Source: Methanoregula sp. UBA64
GTDB taxonomy: Archaea; Halobacteriota; Methanomicrobia; Methanomicrobiales; Methanospirillaceae
Assembly (NCBI RefSeq): GCF_002502735.1
Contig: NZ_DAQC01000001.1
Location: 489,229-553,228 of the forward strand
DNA: 64,000 bases
Direction: 5' to 3'
Below are positions 1 to 8,400 of the stretch, one piece after another. Under the pieces are notes generated by a model that did no database searches, was not told where the DNA came from, and was given only the letters and a program-made list of their open reading frames with translations. The translations under genes were made by a program, and so were the position numbers. The number at the start of each line of letters is the position of its first letter. Position 1 is the stretch's first letter.

Positions 1-693
1 CACGTCACGGAGCCTGCCATAGGTCTCCTGGAGGATGATCTTTTCCCGGGCGGTGATGGCAGGTTCGATGATCACATACGTGAATCCGGCATTCCCCTGC
101 CGTACGATCTTAACCGATGAAAAGGGGGGCGTCACCGGGTATTTCGTGAGCAGGCCATGCTCGGGTTTCTCCGAAGCGTCCGGATCGGCAGAAGCCACCG
201 TCATATCCGGCTGTACCGGTTCCGGTCTTTCTGTCGGGGGAACATATTCAGGTTCCGGAAAGACCGGGGATGGGGATTCAGCAGCCGGAACAACCGACCG
301 GGGGAAAAATCGTGTTTTTGCCGCTGCAATCCCGGTTATTAAGGTGGCAAGCGAAACCACCGAAAGGACGATTACCAAAAAAAGCGGCATATCCACCAAA
401 AGAACCAGGGTGCCGGTTACAAGGGCGATACAAAAGACGCCATAAAAGAGAGCCTCACCGGTCTGTCCGGGCCGGGTAAGTGCAGACATCAGTTTCCGGA
501 ACGGCACCTGATACTTCTCCGGTACAATGCCGGATACGGTGAATTTTGCGGTAGCGCGGGGCGGATTCTCCCGGGGTGCTGATTCATCATGGGGGACACT
601 TCCGGTATCACTATGGAAGACCCGGGACAGGCGCGATGAAATGCTGCCCTGAAACAGGACCAATACCCCGATAATTCCCCAGATAAGTGTCAG
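1..693 (-). CDS. Membrane-anchored type II/IV secretion ATPase, N-terminal part (cut by window edge)
   Basis: The minus frame is open from the left edge up to a TGA at 712-714. The part nearest the edge reads YPVTPPFSSVKI, then YVIIEPAITAREKIIL, then LRDV. This is the N-terminal domain pattern of archaeal GspE/TadA/FlaI-type ATPases that drive pili, archaella or secretion. The Walker motifs lie outside the window. Unusual for the family, one hydrophobic segment sits at the very N-terminus (around LIWGIIGVLVLF), and two more follow near residues 80-120 before a Pro/Glu-rich linker. No ATG fits. A CTG at 693 preceded by a GGGGGA stretch, or a TTG at 663, are the only visible starts, so the start is uncertain. 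Family assignment is inferred from the motif; substrate unknown. Confidence 0.6.
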   Translation of the reverse strand, partial: MTLIWGIIGVLVLFQGSISSRLSRVFHSDTGSVPHDESAPRENPPRATAKFTVSGIVPEKYQVPFRKLMSALTRPGQTGEALFYGVFCIALVTGTLVLLVDMPLFLVIVLSVVSLATLITGIAAAKTRFFPRSVVPAAESPSPVFPEPEYVPPTERPEPVQPDMTVASADPDASEKPEHGLLTKYPVTPPFSSVKIVRQGNAGFTYVIIEPAITAREKIILQETYGRLRDV

Positions 694-714
694 TGATCTT
701 CCCCCTGCTTGTCA

Positions 715-1225
715 ATAACGATCGAACGGGTGCCAGGTTGTTTAAGGTGGCGCACATGGGTGAAAAGTGCGTATATACAACAGATATACACATTTCACGT
801 AACCGATAAAATAGTATTCGATCCTACCCCCCGAATTTGTTCATTTTTTTTAATTTACATAATCAATTAGTCAAAATTTTATAATTAATAGATCCCGGTA
901 TTTTTTATACTCTTTGTTAAAATTCGTATTACATTATCTTACACAAATTTGATGATATATCCTTTGTTAATCAATTCAAACTGAATTCAGGTACCAATTG
1001 TCGTAAACAACTAAAAAAGTTCTTTCTCATGAAACCCCGGTTTTACTAAAAAAATACCGTTGTTCTGCAAACAATCAAAAAAGGAAAACCGGCAGATCAA
1101 TTCCTGCCTCTCTGTTTGTAAGGCGGGTGAACGATGGCCCCAGGAGAGGTGTCGATGGTCTTTGTAAAAAAGGGCTGACATCCCCCAAAATTAAAAAAAA
1201 TGTTGTTTCCCGAATTGGAAAATCC
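715..1225. other. AT-rich intergenic region
   Basis: About 500 bases with no credible ORF, much richer in A and T than its surroundings. A TATA-like stretch around 770-790 (ATATAC repeated) is suitably placed to serve the leftward secretion ATPase gene. The remainder shows short A and T runs, including an A run at 1190-1200 just beyond the 3' end of pntB that reads as a U-rich terminator on the minus strand. Confidence 0.5.
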
Positions 1226-2611
1226 TTACAGCTTCTTTAACGCCTGCACTAACTTCCCGACGGTTTCCTGTGCATCGCCGTAGAGCATTCTCGTGTTGTC
1301 CCGGTAGAACAGGTCGTTTTCTATACCGGCAAAACCCCTGCCCTGCCCGCGTTTTAAGACAACCACGTTCTTTGCCTGCTCCACATCGAGAATCGGCATC
1401 CCAAAGAGCGGGCTGCCCTCGCGGTGCGCTGCGGGGTTCACCGTATCGTTTGCGCCGATCACAAGGACAACGTCCGTGCTCTCGAACTCCGGGTTGATCT
1501 CGTCCCGATCAAAGAGGTGATCGTAGCTGACACCGGCTTCTGCAAGGAGCACGTTCATGTGCCCGGGCATGCGTCCGGCAACCGGGTGGATGGCGTATTT
1601 CACGGTGATGTTCTTTGCTTCGAGGAGGTCTGCAAGTTCTTTTACCTTCTGCTGGGCCTGGGCAACGGCCATGCCGTAGCCCGGCGCAATAATGACCTTG
1701 TCGGCATAGGCGAGCATGACCGCGACATCGTCGGCTTCGATCGCCTTCATGCTGCCCTGGATCTTCACGTCCGATTCCTCGGTTGCGCCAAAGGCGCCAA
1801 AGAAGACGTTTGTGATCGAGCGGTTCATCGCCTTTGCCATGTTAAGCGTCAGGAGCGAACCCGCCGCCCCGACAATGATACCGGCAACGACCATCGCGTA
1901 GTTGGGGGTTGCAAAGGAGAACCCGTCAAGGGCGACTGCAAGGCCGGTAAAGGCATTGTACATTGATATGACGACCGGCATGTCCGCGCCGCCTATGGGG
2001 AGCGTCATCAGGAGGCCAAAGCCAAGGGCGAGCACAAAGAAGAGCGGGAGGAAAACCGCAACGCTGACCGGTACCCAGGCCGGCTGGAGGATGATGCAGA
2101 TCCCTGAGAAGACCGCGAACACGAGGACTGCCATGTTGACGATCTGCTGGCCGGGGAAGGTGATCGGCCGGGGCCGGAGCCATCCCTGGAGCTTCATGAA
2201 CGCGATAATACTCCCCGAGAAGGAGATGGCGCCGATGAGCCCGCCGATGATGGCAACGGAGCCTTCCGCTGCACTGGCAGAACCGAGAAGCGCGATTGCA
2301 GAGATTGCTGCTGCCGCGCCGCCACCCATTCCGTTAAAGAGGGCGACCATCTGGGGCATCCCGGTCATCTCGACGCGCTTTGCCGCAAAGTAGCCAAACC
2401 CGCCGCCAATCACAATGGCGATTGCCATTAAGGCAAAATTTGTCAGGTTCGGGGTGAGGAAGGTCACGAGCGTTGCAATGAGCATCGCTGCGCCGGCCCA
2501 GACAATGCCGCTCCGTGCGGTAAGCGGGTGGCTCATCCGGTGCATGCCAATGATAAAGAAGAAGACCGTCACGATGTAGATCGGGTCGATAAGCCACGAG
2601 AGGTCGATCAT
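1226..2611 (-). CDS. pntB: NAD(P) transhydrogenase subunit beta
   Basis: Membrane subunit of proton-translocating transhydrogenase, which couples hydride transfer between NADH and NADP+ to proton flow. The 461 residues match the family length. About eight hydrophobic helices fill the first 270 residues, followed by the soluble NADP(H)-binding domain III with the typical VIIAPGYGMAVAQAQ (near 305) and the VGRMPGHMNVLLAEA-type region (here AGRMPGHMNVLLAEA). Its start overlaps the end of the small membrane subunit by 4 bases, so pntA1, pntA2 and pntB form one coupled operon. Transhydrogenase is not a core methanogen enzyme, since most rely on F420 cycling; acquisition from bacteria is plausible but inferred. 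Confidence 0.95.
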   Translation of the reverse strand: MIDLSWLIDPIYIVTVFFFIIGMHRMSHPLTARSGIVWAGAAMLIATLVTFLTPNLTNFALMAIAIVIGGGFGYFAAKRVEMTGMPQMVALFNGMGGGAAAAISAIALLGSASAAEGSVAIIGGLIGAISFSGSIIAFMKLQGWLRPRPITFPGQQIVNMAVLVFAVFSGICIILQPAWVPVSVAVFLPLFFVLALGFGLLMTLPIGGADMPVVISMYNAFTGLAVALDGFSFATPNYAMVVAGIIVGAAGSLLTLNMAKAMNRSITNVFFGAFGATEESDVKIQGSMKAIEADDVAVMLAYADKVIIAPGYGMAVAQAQQKVKELADLLEAKNITVKYAIHPVAGRMPGHMNVLLAEAGVSYDHLFDRDEINPEFESTDVVLVIGANDTVNPAAHREGSPLFGMPILDVEQAKNVVVLKRGQGRGFAGIENDLFYRDNTRMLYGDAQETVGKLVQALKKL

Positions 2612-2925
2612 TTCTTCGCCTCCGCTTTTTGCTTCTTGTTCGAACGGTCAAACATCTGGAGGATCCTTTCTGTGACCACGTACCCGCCGGTCACGTTGGC
2701 AGCGCCGAGGACAACCGCGATAAAACCGATGAGCTGTTCAAGCGGGGTCGTGGCAAGGCCGAGCGCAACCATGGCGCCGACCAGCACAATCCCGTGGATG
2801 AAGTTCGAGCCGCTCATGAGCGGCGTGTGGAGCAGTGTCGGGACGCGGCTGATGATCACATAGCCGGTAAAGGCGGCAAGCATCACGATGTAGACCGCAG
2901 TCCAGAACGTAGTAGAGTCGATCAT
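2608..2925 (-). CDS. pntAB: NAD(P) transhydrogenase alpha subunit, membrane part (PntAB/PntA2)
   Basis: A 105-residue protein with three hydrophobic helices, equal to the C-terminal membrane segment of the E. coli PntA chain. In split systems this part is a separate polypeptide, as here. Recognisable features are the first helix around TAVYIVMLAAFTGYVIISRV, the VPTLLHTPLMSGSNFIHGI loop and a basic C-terminus (KKQKAEAKK). It overlaps both neighbours by 4 bases (ATGA type), which indicates translational coupling within the three-gene operon. It forms the proton channel together with PntB. Confidence 0.93.
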   Translation of the reverse strand: MIDSTTFWTAVYIVMLAAFTGYVIISRVPTLLHTPLMSGSNFIHGIVLVGAMVALGLATTPLEQLIGFIAVVLGAANVTGGYVVTERILQMFDRSNKKQKAEAKK

Positions 2926-4100
2926 GCCTTTCCTCCCTTTAAGAGATCAGCCGCGGGCTGGTAGGTGACCGTGCCGGCATGGACAAGCATGCTTGCCTTG
3001 AGGATCTCGTCTGCATATTCGGTGACAAGTGCACCCTCCTTGGTAAAGAGCAGGCCGAGAAATGCCTGGAGGTTCTTTGCGAGCATCTGGCTTGCATGGA
3101 ACGGGACCCGGGCCGGCAGATTCGACGGCCCGATGATGGTGACGCCATGGATGTGAACCGTCTTTCCTGCCTCGGTAAGTTCGCAGTTGCCGCCGGTCTC
3201 TGCTGCCATGTCGATGATGACTGCGCCCGGCTTCATCTTTGCGACCGTCTCCTTTGTCACGAGCACCGGGGCTTTCCGTCCCGGGATTGCGGCCGTGGTG
3301 ATGACAATATCGGCACGGGCAACGGCAGCGGAGACCATCTCCTGCTCCATGACCTTCTCTTCGGCCGTGAGCTCGCGGGCGTACCCGCCCTGTCCCTCGG
3401 CGTTAATTTCGAGCTCGATGAACTTTGCCCCAAGGCTCCGCACCTGTTCGCCGGCTGCGCGCCGGACATCGTAGGCCTCAACAAGGGCGCCGAGCCTCTT
3501 TGCCGTTGCAATCGCCATGAGACCTGCAACACCGGCACCGAGGATGAGCACGGTTGCCGGCCGGATCGTGCCGGCTGCGGTCGTGAGCATCGGTAAAAAC
3601 TTCGGGCAGTTGTTGGCGCCGAGCACGGCTGCCACGTACCCGCCGGCAGTTGCCTGCGAGCTGAGCGCGTCCATGCTCTGGGCACGGGTGATCCTTGGGA
3701 CGAGTTCGAGCGCAAATGCGGTGATTTTCCGGTCCCGCATCCGCGAGATCGCGTCGAGGTTCCGGGTCGGGTTCATGAATCCGACAGCTATTGTTCCCTC
3801 GGGAAGCTCTGCGACAACATCAACGGTGGGGGGCTGGACAAAGAGCACGATATCTGCACCGTAAAAAAGCTCGTGCCTGCCCGCTACAACCGTTGCCCCG
3901 GCGGCAGTATAGAGCGCATCGGGATAAAATGCAGCGGTTCCTGCATCGTGTTCGATCCGGACCGCATGGCCGGCCTTTACGAGTTTCTGGACAACCTCAG
4001 GAACGGTTGCCACGCGCTGTTCCCCGACAATAGTTTCCTTTGGGACGGCAATGACGACCGGGTTTTTCTCCGGTACGCCGGTGCCTGCGGGAGCAGTCAT
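2922..4100 (-). CDS. pntAA: NAD(P) transhydrogenase alpha subunit, NAD-binding part (PntAA)
   Basis: Soluble NAD(H)-binding domain I, 392 residues, related to alanine dehydrogenase. Seen: N-terminal VPKETIVGEQRVATVPE, the RITRAQSMDALSSQA segment near 140 and the Rossmann motif VLILGAGVAGLMAIATAKRL around 190. It is the first gene of the operon and lacks the fused membrane helices of the E. coli chain, since those are encoded by the next gene. Start is the ATG preceding TAPAGTGVPEKN; a short Ala/Gly/Pro tail precedes the conserved domain, so the exact start is slightly uncertain. Confidence 0.94.
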   Translation of the reverse strand: MTAPAGTGVPEKNPVVIAVPKETIVGEQRVATVPEVVQKLVKAGHAVRIEHDAGTAAFYPDALYTAAGATVVAGRHELFYGADIVLFVQPPTVDVVAELPEGTIAVGFMNPTRNLDAISRMRDRKITAFALELVPRITRAQSMDALSSQATAGGYVAAVLGANNCPKFLPMLTTAAGTIRPATVLILGAGVAGLMAIATAKRLGALVEAYDVRRAAGEQVRSLGAKFIELEINAEGQGGYARELTAEEKVMEQEMVSAAVARADIVITTAAIPGRKAPVLVTKETVAKMKPGAVIIDMAAETGGNCELTEAGKTVHIHGVTIIGPSNLPARVPFHASQMLAKNLQAFLGLLFTKEGALVTEYADEILKASMLVHAGTVTYQPAADLLKGGKA

Positions 4101-4185
4101 GTTATGCCCACGCTCCCGTTTGGGCGCAAATGCAATACGACAACGTCTTCACTCCATCAATAAAACTGCACGTGTATCGTATACA

Positions 4186-5823
4186 TTAGACTGCTGACTT
4201 CTTTACTTTACGCACCCGCACCGCAACCCCGCGCTTTGATCGTTTCATCTCTGCCGCGGTCATTGCGGCCCGGCCGGTGGCAACGGCCATCTTTCCTACC
4301 ACGAGCACCTCGTCACCCTCGCGGATCTCAGGGTCTGCGTCCACAATGCCCGGGACGAGCACGTCGCCCTCGGGAACAAAGTCGCTGATCTGTACCCGGT
4401 AGCCCTCCGGGATAAGGTCCCAGCCCTCGAACGTCGGCCGGAGGAGACCGTAGCCGGTGTCAATGGAGAAGAGCTGCTGGTTGTTTCTCGTGTAGAAGAT
4501 CTCCGGGAAGTGGCCACGGAAGAGCATGCCCCGGGTATCCACATCGCAGCCGAACTGGTACGAAAGCATCCCGTGGAGCCGGTCGTCTTTTACCTTCCGC
4601 TCGCAGTCAAGGGCGTGACTCAGCTGCGAAAGCGCTGCCTCACCGGTCGGGTGCTCGCGGCAGGTATACTCAAGCGTGATCCCGCAGGCTTCTGCTGCCA
4701 TCTCTGCCACTTTGAGCGCCCCGCCTTCGAGATGGGCGATCACCCGGTCGTACTTGTTTTTCGTGAGGTACTTTGCAAGGATGTCTGCAATGTACGCGCA
4801 CTCCTCAGCATCCCAGTAGCCGGTGACCGGGACATCGTAGTGCATGGCCGGGTACACGCATTCGAGCTCCCGGGGGACAAGGCCGAGAGGGGAGGTGACG
4901 ATCAGCTCGTGGGCCCGGCCGGCAATTGCCATCTGGAAACGCCGGTGGCTCTGGGAGAGCGAGTAGGGTTTTTTCGCCGAGCAGGGCAGGAGCACGGCAA
5001 CCGTGGCCTTCGGGGGAATGTAGCGAGAGATGAGCCGTTCGGCAAAACGCCGGACCTCGACCCGCTGCATGGACTCTCCCGAGTTTGCCCGCATCACGCC
5101 GCTCCTGGCTATGGGTGCATACGGCTCGGACCAGGCATAGTCATGGTCGATGTGGCGCATGATGGCCACATGGTTCGCATTCATCCGGCACCGGGCCTCG
5201 ACCAGTTCGCGGAGTTTTGCCTGGCCGATGAAATACCGGACAAGCCCGGTCTCTCCTTCGAGCGCGAGCCGGTTGTGGAGCCGTAGGTCGCCGGACTTAC
5301 AGCCCTCGCAGGCACAGATCCCGGCCTTCTGCGCATCCGCCGGGAACTCTCCCTCGGGCGTGCAGAAGAAACCCTGCGCGGATTTGAGATCAACGGCTAT
5401 GTAATCGAAGAGACCAAAGCCGGAGTAGCAGAGGATATGCACGTTTGAAGGAAGGGCAGCGCCGGGCGCGTACCAGAGCGTGTCGGCCGGTGTCCTGTTT
5501 TTGAGATTTTTGAGCCACGTTACATACTGCCGGGGATTGGCAGGCGCCGTGTGCCATCCCATCGGCATCACCACGTCGCCGCTTTCTGCCCGGTTTTCGG
5601 CATTCGGGTGGATCGTGACCGGTGCTTCCCGGCCATCGGGGAGGTATGCCTTCACGAACTCCGCAGGGGCGCCGAGCGGGACGTTCGTGCCGGCCCGGGC
5701 GGCAAGCGAGGGAAAGACTGTTCCCGTTTCGAGCACGGCAGGGAACGGGACCGCTTTGTCATCGACAGAGAGGATCCCGGCCCGGGCAAGACCGTCGTGT
5801 TTCCGGATATCGATCTTTATCAT
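4186..5823 (-). CDS. arcS: Archaeosine synthase (ArcS, TgtA2)
   Basis: Converts the preQ0 base placed at position 15 of tRNA by TgtA into archaeosine (G+), acting in the cytoplasm on tRNA. Key signatures are the PCSAKKPYSLSQSHRRF motif in the middle of the chain, diagnostic of ArcS, and a C-terminal PUA RNA-binding domain (from about VPGIVDADPEIREGDEVLVVG onward). The true start is taken as the ATG at 5823 (MIKIDIRKHDG), which overlaps the tgtA stop by 4 bases; a longer open frame upstream is not needed. Length of about 545 residues fits the family. Tight coupling to tgtA agrees with consecutive steps of the same modification. Confidence 0.93.
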   Translation of the reverse strand: MIKIDIRKHDGLARAGILSVDDKAVPFPAVLETGTVFPSLAARAGTNVPLGAPAEFVKAYLPDGREAPVTIHPNAENRAESGDVVMPMGWHTAPANPRQYVTWLKNLKNRTPADTLWYAPGAALPSNVHILCYSGFGLFDYIAVDLKSAQGFFCTPEGEFPADAQKAGICACEGCKSGDLRLHNRLALEGETGLVRYFIGQAKLRELVEARCRMNANHVAIMRHIDHDYAWSEPYAPIARSGVMRANSGESMQRVEVRRFAERLISRYIPPKATVAVLLPCSAKKPYSLSQSHRRFQMAIAGRAHELIVTSPLGLVPRELECVYPAMHYDVPVTGYWDAEECAYIADILAKYLTKNKYDRVIAHLEGGALKVAEMAAEACGITLEYTCREHPTGEAALSQLSHALDCERKVKDDRLHGMLSYQFGCDVDTRGMLFRGHFPEIFYTRNNQQLFSIDTGYGLLRPTFEGWDLIPEGYRVQISDFVPEGDVLVPGIVDADPEIREGDEVLVVGKMAVATGRAAMTAAEMKRSKRGVAVRVRKVKKSAV

Positions 5824-7271
5824 GATTCCAGCTCCGCGGTATCCCTGATCTCCTCGGAAAAGATCGTCTCCCATTCGGGATGAAGACCGGTAACCCGGAT
5901 CGTGCTCTCCTTATGGGTGTCGGCAAGCCGGCGGACCCCCTTGAGACCCTGCCGGACCATGGCGGCGTCCCACTCGGGGATCTCGCTCTGGCCGATCGGG
6001 AAGGTCTCTTTGAGTTCCGGGGGATAGGGCCCGAACGGCGGCTTGAAGTACAGCACCGTGTCGTACCCCTCCCTCATGCCGTTATCGCAGGCAACAAGAA
6101 CGTTTTTCCCGAGCCGGAGCCGGGCAAGCTGGCGCTGGTACCGGAGCACCTCGGTCCGGGCACAGCTCTCGTCGCCCCGGTAGAAGAACCGGCGCTTGGA
6201 GGCCCGGTCGAAAACTTCGAGCTCCGCATTGTGCGTGAGCAGGCGCCGGTACCCCGAGAGGAGCTGCGGGTGGTTCCGGCACCGCTCGTCCACGAGCTCC
6301 CAGAGCGTGCCGTCCGTGATCGCCTGCCGAATCCGCGCAATCTCGGCCAAGGTGACGGCAAGGTTGTGGAGGGCGAGGAGTCTTGTCCGGTCCTTTGCGG
6401 TCCGCAGCTCTTCGGCCGTGTGGCTCCGGCAGACTGCACACGAACAGGGGAGATCGGCAAGCTCATCGATCTTGAAACTCCCGTGCGTGGTGAGGTACCG
6501 CCCCTCTTTTGCATAGAGCGCATAGGCAGCGGAATCGAAAAGGTCGCAGCCCATTGCCGCGGCAAGCGCAAACATGGCCGGGTGGCCGGCGCCAAAGAGG
6601 TGGACGCAGGATGAGCGGGGCAGCGTGCGCTTTGCGGCCATCACGACATCCACGAGGTCCCGGTACCGGTAGGACTCCATGAGCGGGACAACCGCCCCTA
6701 TCGGGCAGAAAGAGAAACCGAGATCGCCGACCTCACGGGCTGCCTTCTCGCGGAGGTCCTGATACAGGCTTCCCTGCACCGGCCCGGCAAGCGGCGCGTC
6801 GTTCCCGAAGAGTTCCTTTGCCTCGCGGAGCCGCTCCATGGTGATCGCAAGTTCCCGTTCCGCGGTCTCCCGGTCGGCATCCGGGGAGGTGGGGATATCG
6901 AGCGGCACCCAGATATCGCTCCCGATTGCTTTCTGGTACGAGAGCGTCTGTTCGTTGGTGATCGAGACCTGCCCGTACACCGAGAGCTGGAACGAGCCGG
7001 AGTCGGTCATGATCACGCCGTCATAGTCCAGCAGCTTGTGGAGGCCTTCCTCTTTGACCCGCTCGGAGTATTGCTTGCTCTGCGAAAAGATGTAGGCGTT
7101 GGTAATAAGCGCCTCGACGCCCATTGCCCTGAGTTCCTTTGGCGAGACCAGCTGGAGGTGGGGGTTGATAACCGGGAGCAGTGCCGGTGTCTTTACCACT
7201 TTCTTATTCACGACCAGTTTACCGGTCCGTCCTGCAATATCGTTGTCCAGGCTCTCGAATGCTATTGCCAT
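5820..7271 (-). CDS. tgtA: Archaeosine tRNA-guanine transglycosylase
   Basis: Exchanges guanine-15 in the tRNA D-loop for preQ0, the first committed step of archaeosine formation. Seen: the catalytic region MTDSGSFQLSVYGQV near residue 90, the VPLDIPTSPDADRETAERE segment, and the zinc-binding cluster CSCAVC followed by His near 280. At 483 residues it resembles forms that lack the C-terminal PUA domain, which is present in the neighbouring ArcS. Start ATG at 7271. It is first in a two-gene unit with arcS. Confidence 0.95.
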   Translation of the reverse strand: MAIAFESLDNDIAGRTGKLVVNKKVVKTPALLPVINPHLQLVSPKELRAMGVEALITNAYIFSQSKQYSERVKEEGLHKLLDYDGVIMTDSGSFQLSVYGQVSITNEQTLSYQKAIGSDIWVPLDIPTSPDADRETAERELAITMERLREAKELFGNDAPLAGPVQGSLYQDLREKAAREVGDLGFSFCPIGAVVPLMESYRYRDLVDVVMAAKRTLPRSSCVHLFGAGHPAMFALAAAMGCDLFDSAAYALYAKEGRYLTTHGSFKIDELADLPCSCAVCRSHTAEELRTAKDRTRLLALHNLAVTLAEIARIRQAITDGTLWELVDERCRNHPQLLSGYRRLLTHNAELEVFDRASKRRFFYRGDESCARTEVLRYQRQLARLRLGKNVLVACDNGMREGYDTVLYFKPPFGPYPPELKETFPIGQSEIPEWDAAMVRQGLKGVRRLADTHKESTIRVTGLHPEWETIFSEEIRDTAELES

Positions 7272-7329
7272 GCCGCGGGTGCACCCTCCTGCCTTATGGT
7301 ATGCACCGCACGGGTGTTAAACCGATCCC

Positions 7330-7893
7330 TTAAAATGAGCCGGTAAAGATCTGGCCCTCGAACGTGAGGATCTCGGCATTTGCCTGGTGCCAGCACCGGG
7401 CGGGAAGCCCGGCTTTCTCGCAGGTGTGGTCAAGGAAGGTCTTCGCATCCCAGCCGTACTCGGTTGCAACCTGCGGGAGCAACAGCCCGCTCGTGCCAAA
7501 GCCCCGGGCAATGAGCCCGTGCCGGCCGACTTCTATGTGATTTGGCCGGTCTTCGGGATCGCATTCGAGCGGCACCGGGACGGTGAGGATCGTCACCTCA
7601 AAGTCAAGGGATGCGAGCTCGTCCTTTCGTACGCCCGGGAACCGGGGGTCTTCAAGCGCTGCGGCAACCGCGGCATTTTCAATCGCGCCTGCAAGCGGCA
7701 TCACCGGGTAGGGAAAGCCGATGCAGCCCCGGAGCCGGCCGGCTTTATTAAGCGTTACAAAGACCCCGCGTTTTTCGCCAAAGACCGGGGTGAGAGTCAG
7801 GTCCGGTTTTGGCTCTTTATCGATCGCGTACCCGATGGCCCCGCGGGCAAGCCGGGTTGCAAGCACGCCTTCGTCTGCGGTCAGCAGCTGCAT
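7330..7893 (-). CDS. AMMECR1 domain protein
   Basis: Conserved protein of the AMMECR1/TIGR00296 family found in archaea and eukaryotes. The hallmark GRLRGCIGFP (LRGCIG core) is present near residue 70, followed by NAAVAAALEDPRFPGVRKDEL. Function in archaea is unknown; related domains have been linked to radical chemistry and nucleotide-associated processes, but no role is proven here. The ATG at 7893 is preferred over an upstream GTG because a GAGGTG element lies at suitable distance. Length of about 187 residues is typical. Confidence 0.88.
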   Translation of the reverse strand: MQLLTADEGVLATRLARGAIGYAIDKEPKPDLTLTPVFGEKRGVFVTLNKAGRLRGCIGFPYPVMPLAGAIENAAVAAALEDPRFPGVRKDELASLDFEVTILTVPVPLECDPEDRPNHIEVGRHGLIARGFGTSGLLLPQVATEYGWDAKTFLDHTCEKAGLPARCWHQANAEILTFEGQIFTGSF

Positions 7894-8002
7894 GACAGGA
7901 CACCTCTGTTGTGCAAGATTCTGCACGGCCCGTTTAATTAGTTATTCCTGGATGCGGGATCATCCGCCCCCTTCTTAAAGTCCGTTCGCGCATATGTAGT
8001 AG

Positions 8003-8354
8003 TTGAGAGGGAGAGAGCGGCTGACGGTAGCCCTTAAGAGGCTGCTGAGGAAAGTCCCCCCACCCACCGGGCACGCAGCCGTACGCAAGTACGGGTGGCG
8101 AGAGTCACGGCAATGGCACAGAAACGACACGGCCTGTCCCCAGTCATGAAGCGGCTGAGCCCTTCGGGGCGAGAAGTGCAGAAAAACCCTGCACGAGTAA
8201 CCCGCTGAGCGCTTTAACGGGACAGGATACGGTGAAACGGCGAAACCCTGCGGGTGCAAGCCAGAACAGGGCAATGGATCGTCCGGTATCCGCCCGGGTT
8301 TGGCGCAGAGCTGAATGCCGCACAAACAAAAGGAGGCTTACTCCTCCCACTCAC
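8003..8354 (+). ncRNA. rnpB: RNase P RNA (archaeal type A)
   Basis: Catalytic RNA that matures the 5' ends of tRNAs. Recognised from the conserved regions GAGGAAAGTCC at about 8046-8056, CACAGAAACGACA near 8118, GGTGAAACGGCGAAACCC near 8232 and the AGCCAGAACAGGGCAA segment. The terminal P1 helix can be read directly: TGAGAGGGAG at 8004-8013 pairs with CTCCCACTCA at 8344-8353 with a single mismatch, which fixes the ends. It sits between the AMMECR1 gene and the polymerase gene, both on the opposite strand. Exact 5' and 3' ends may differ by a few bases. Confidence 0.95.
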
Positions 8355-8400
8355 TTCTTCTGACAGTATTTCCAACAGGAACATCAGGAAGATACTGTTT

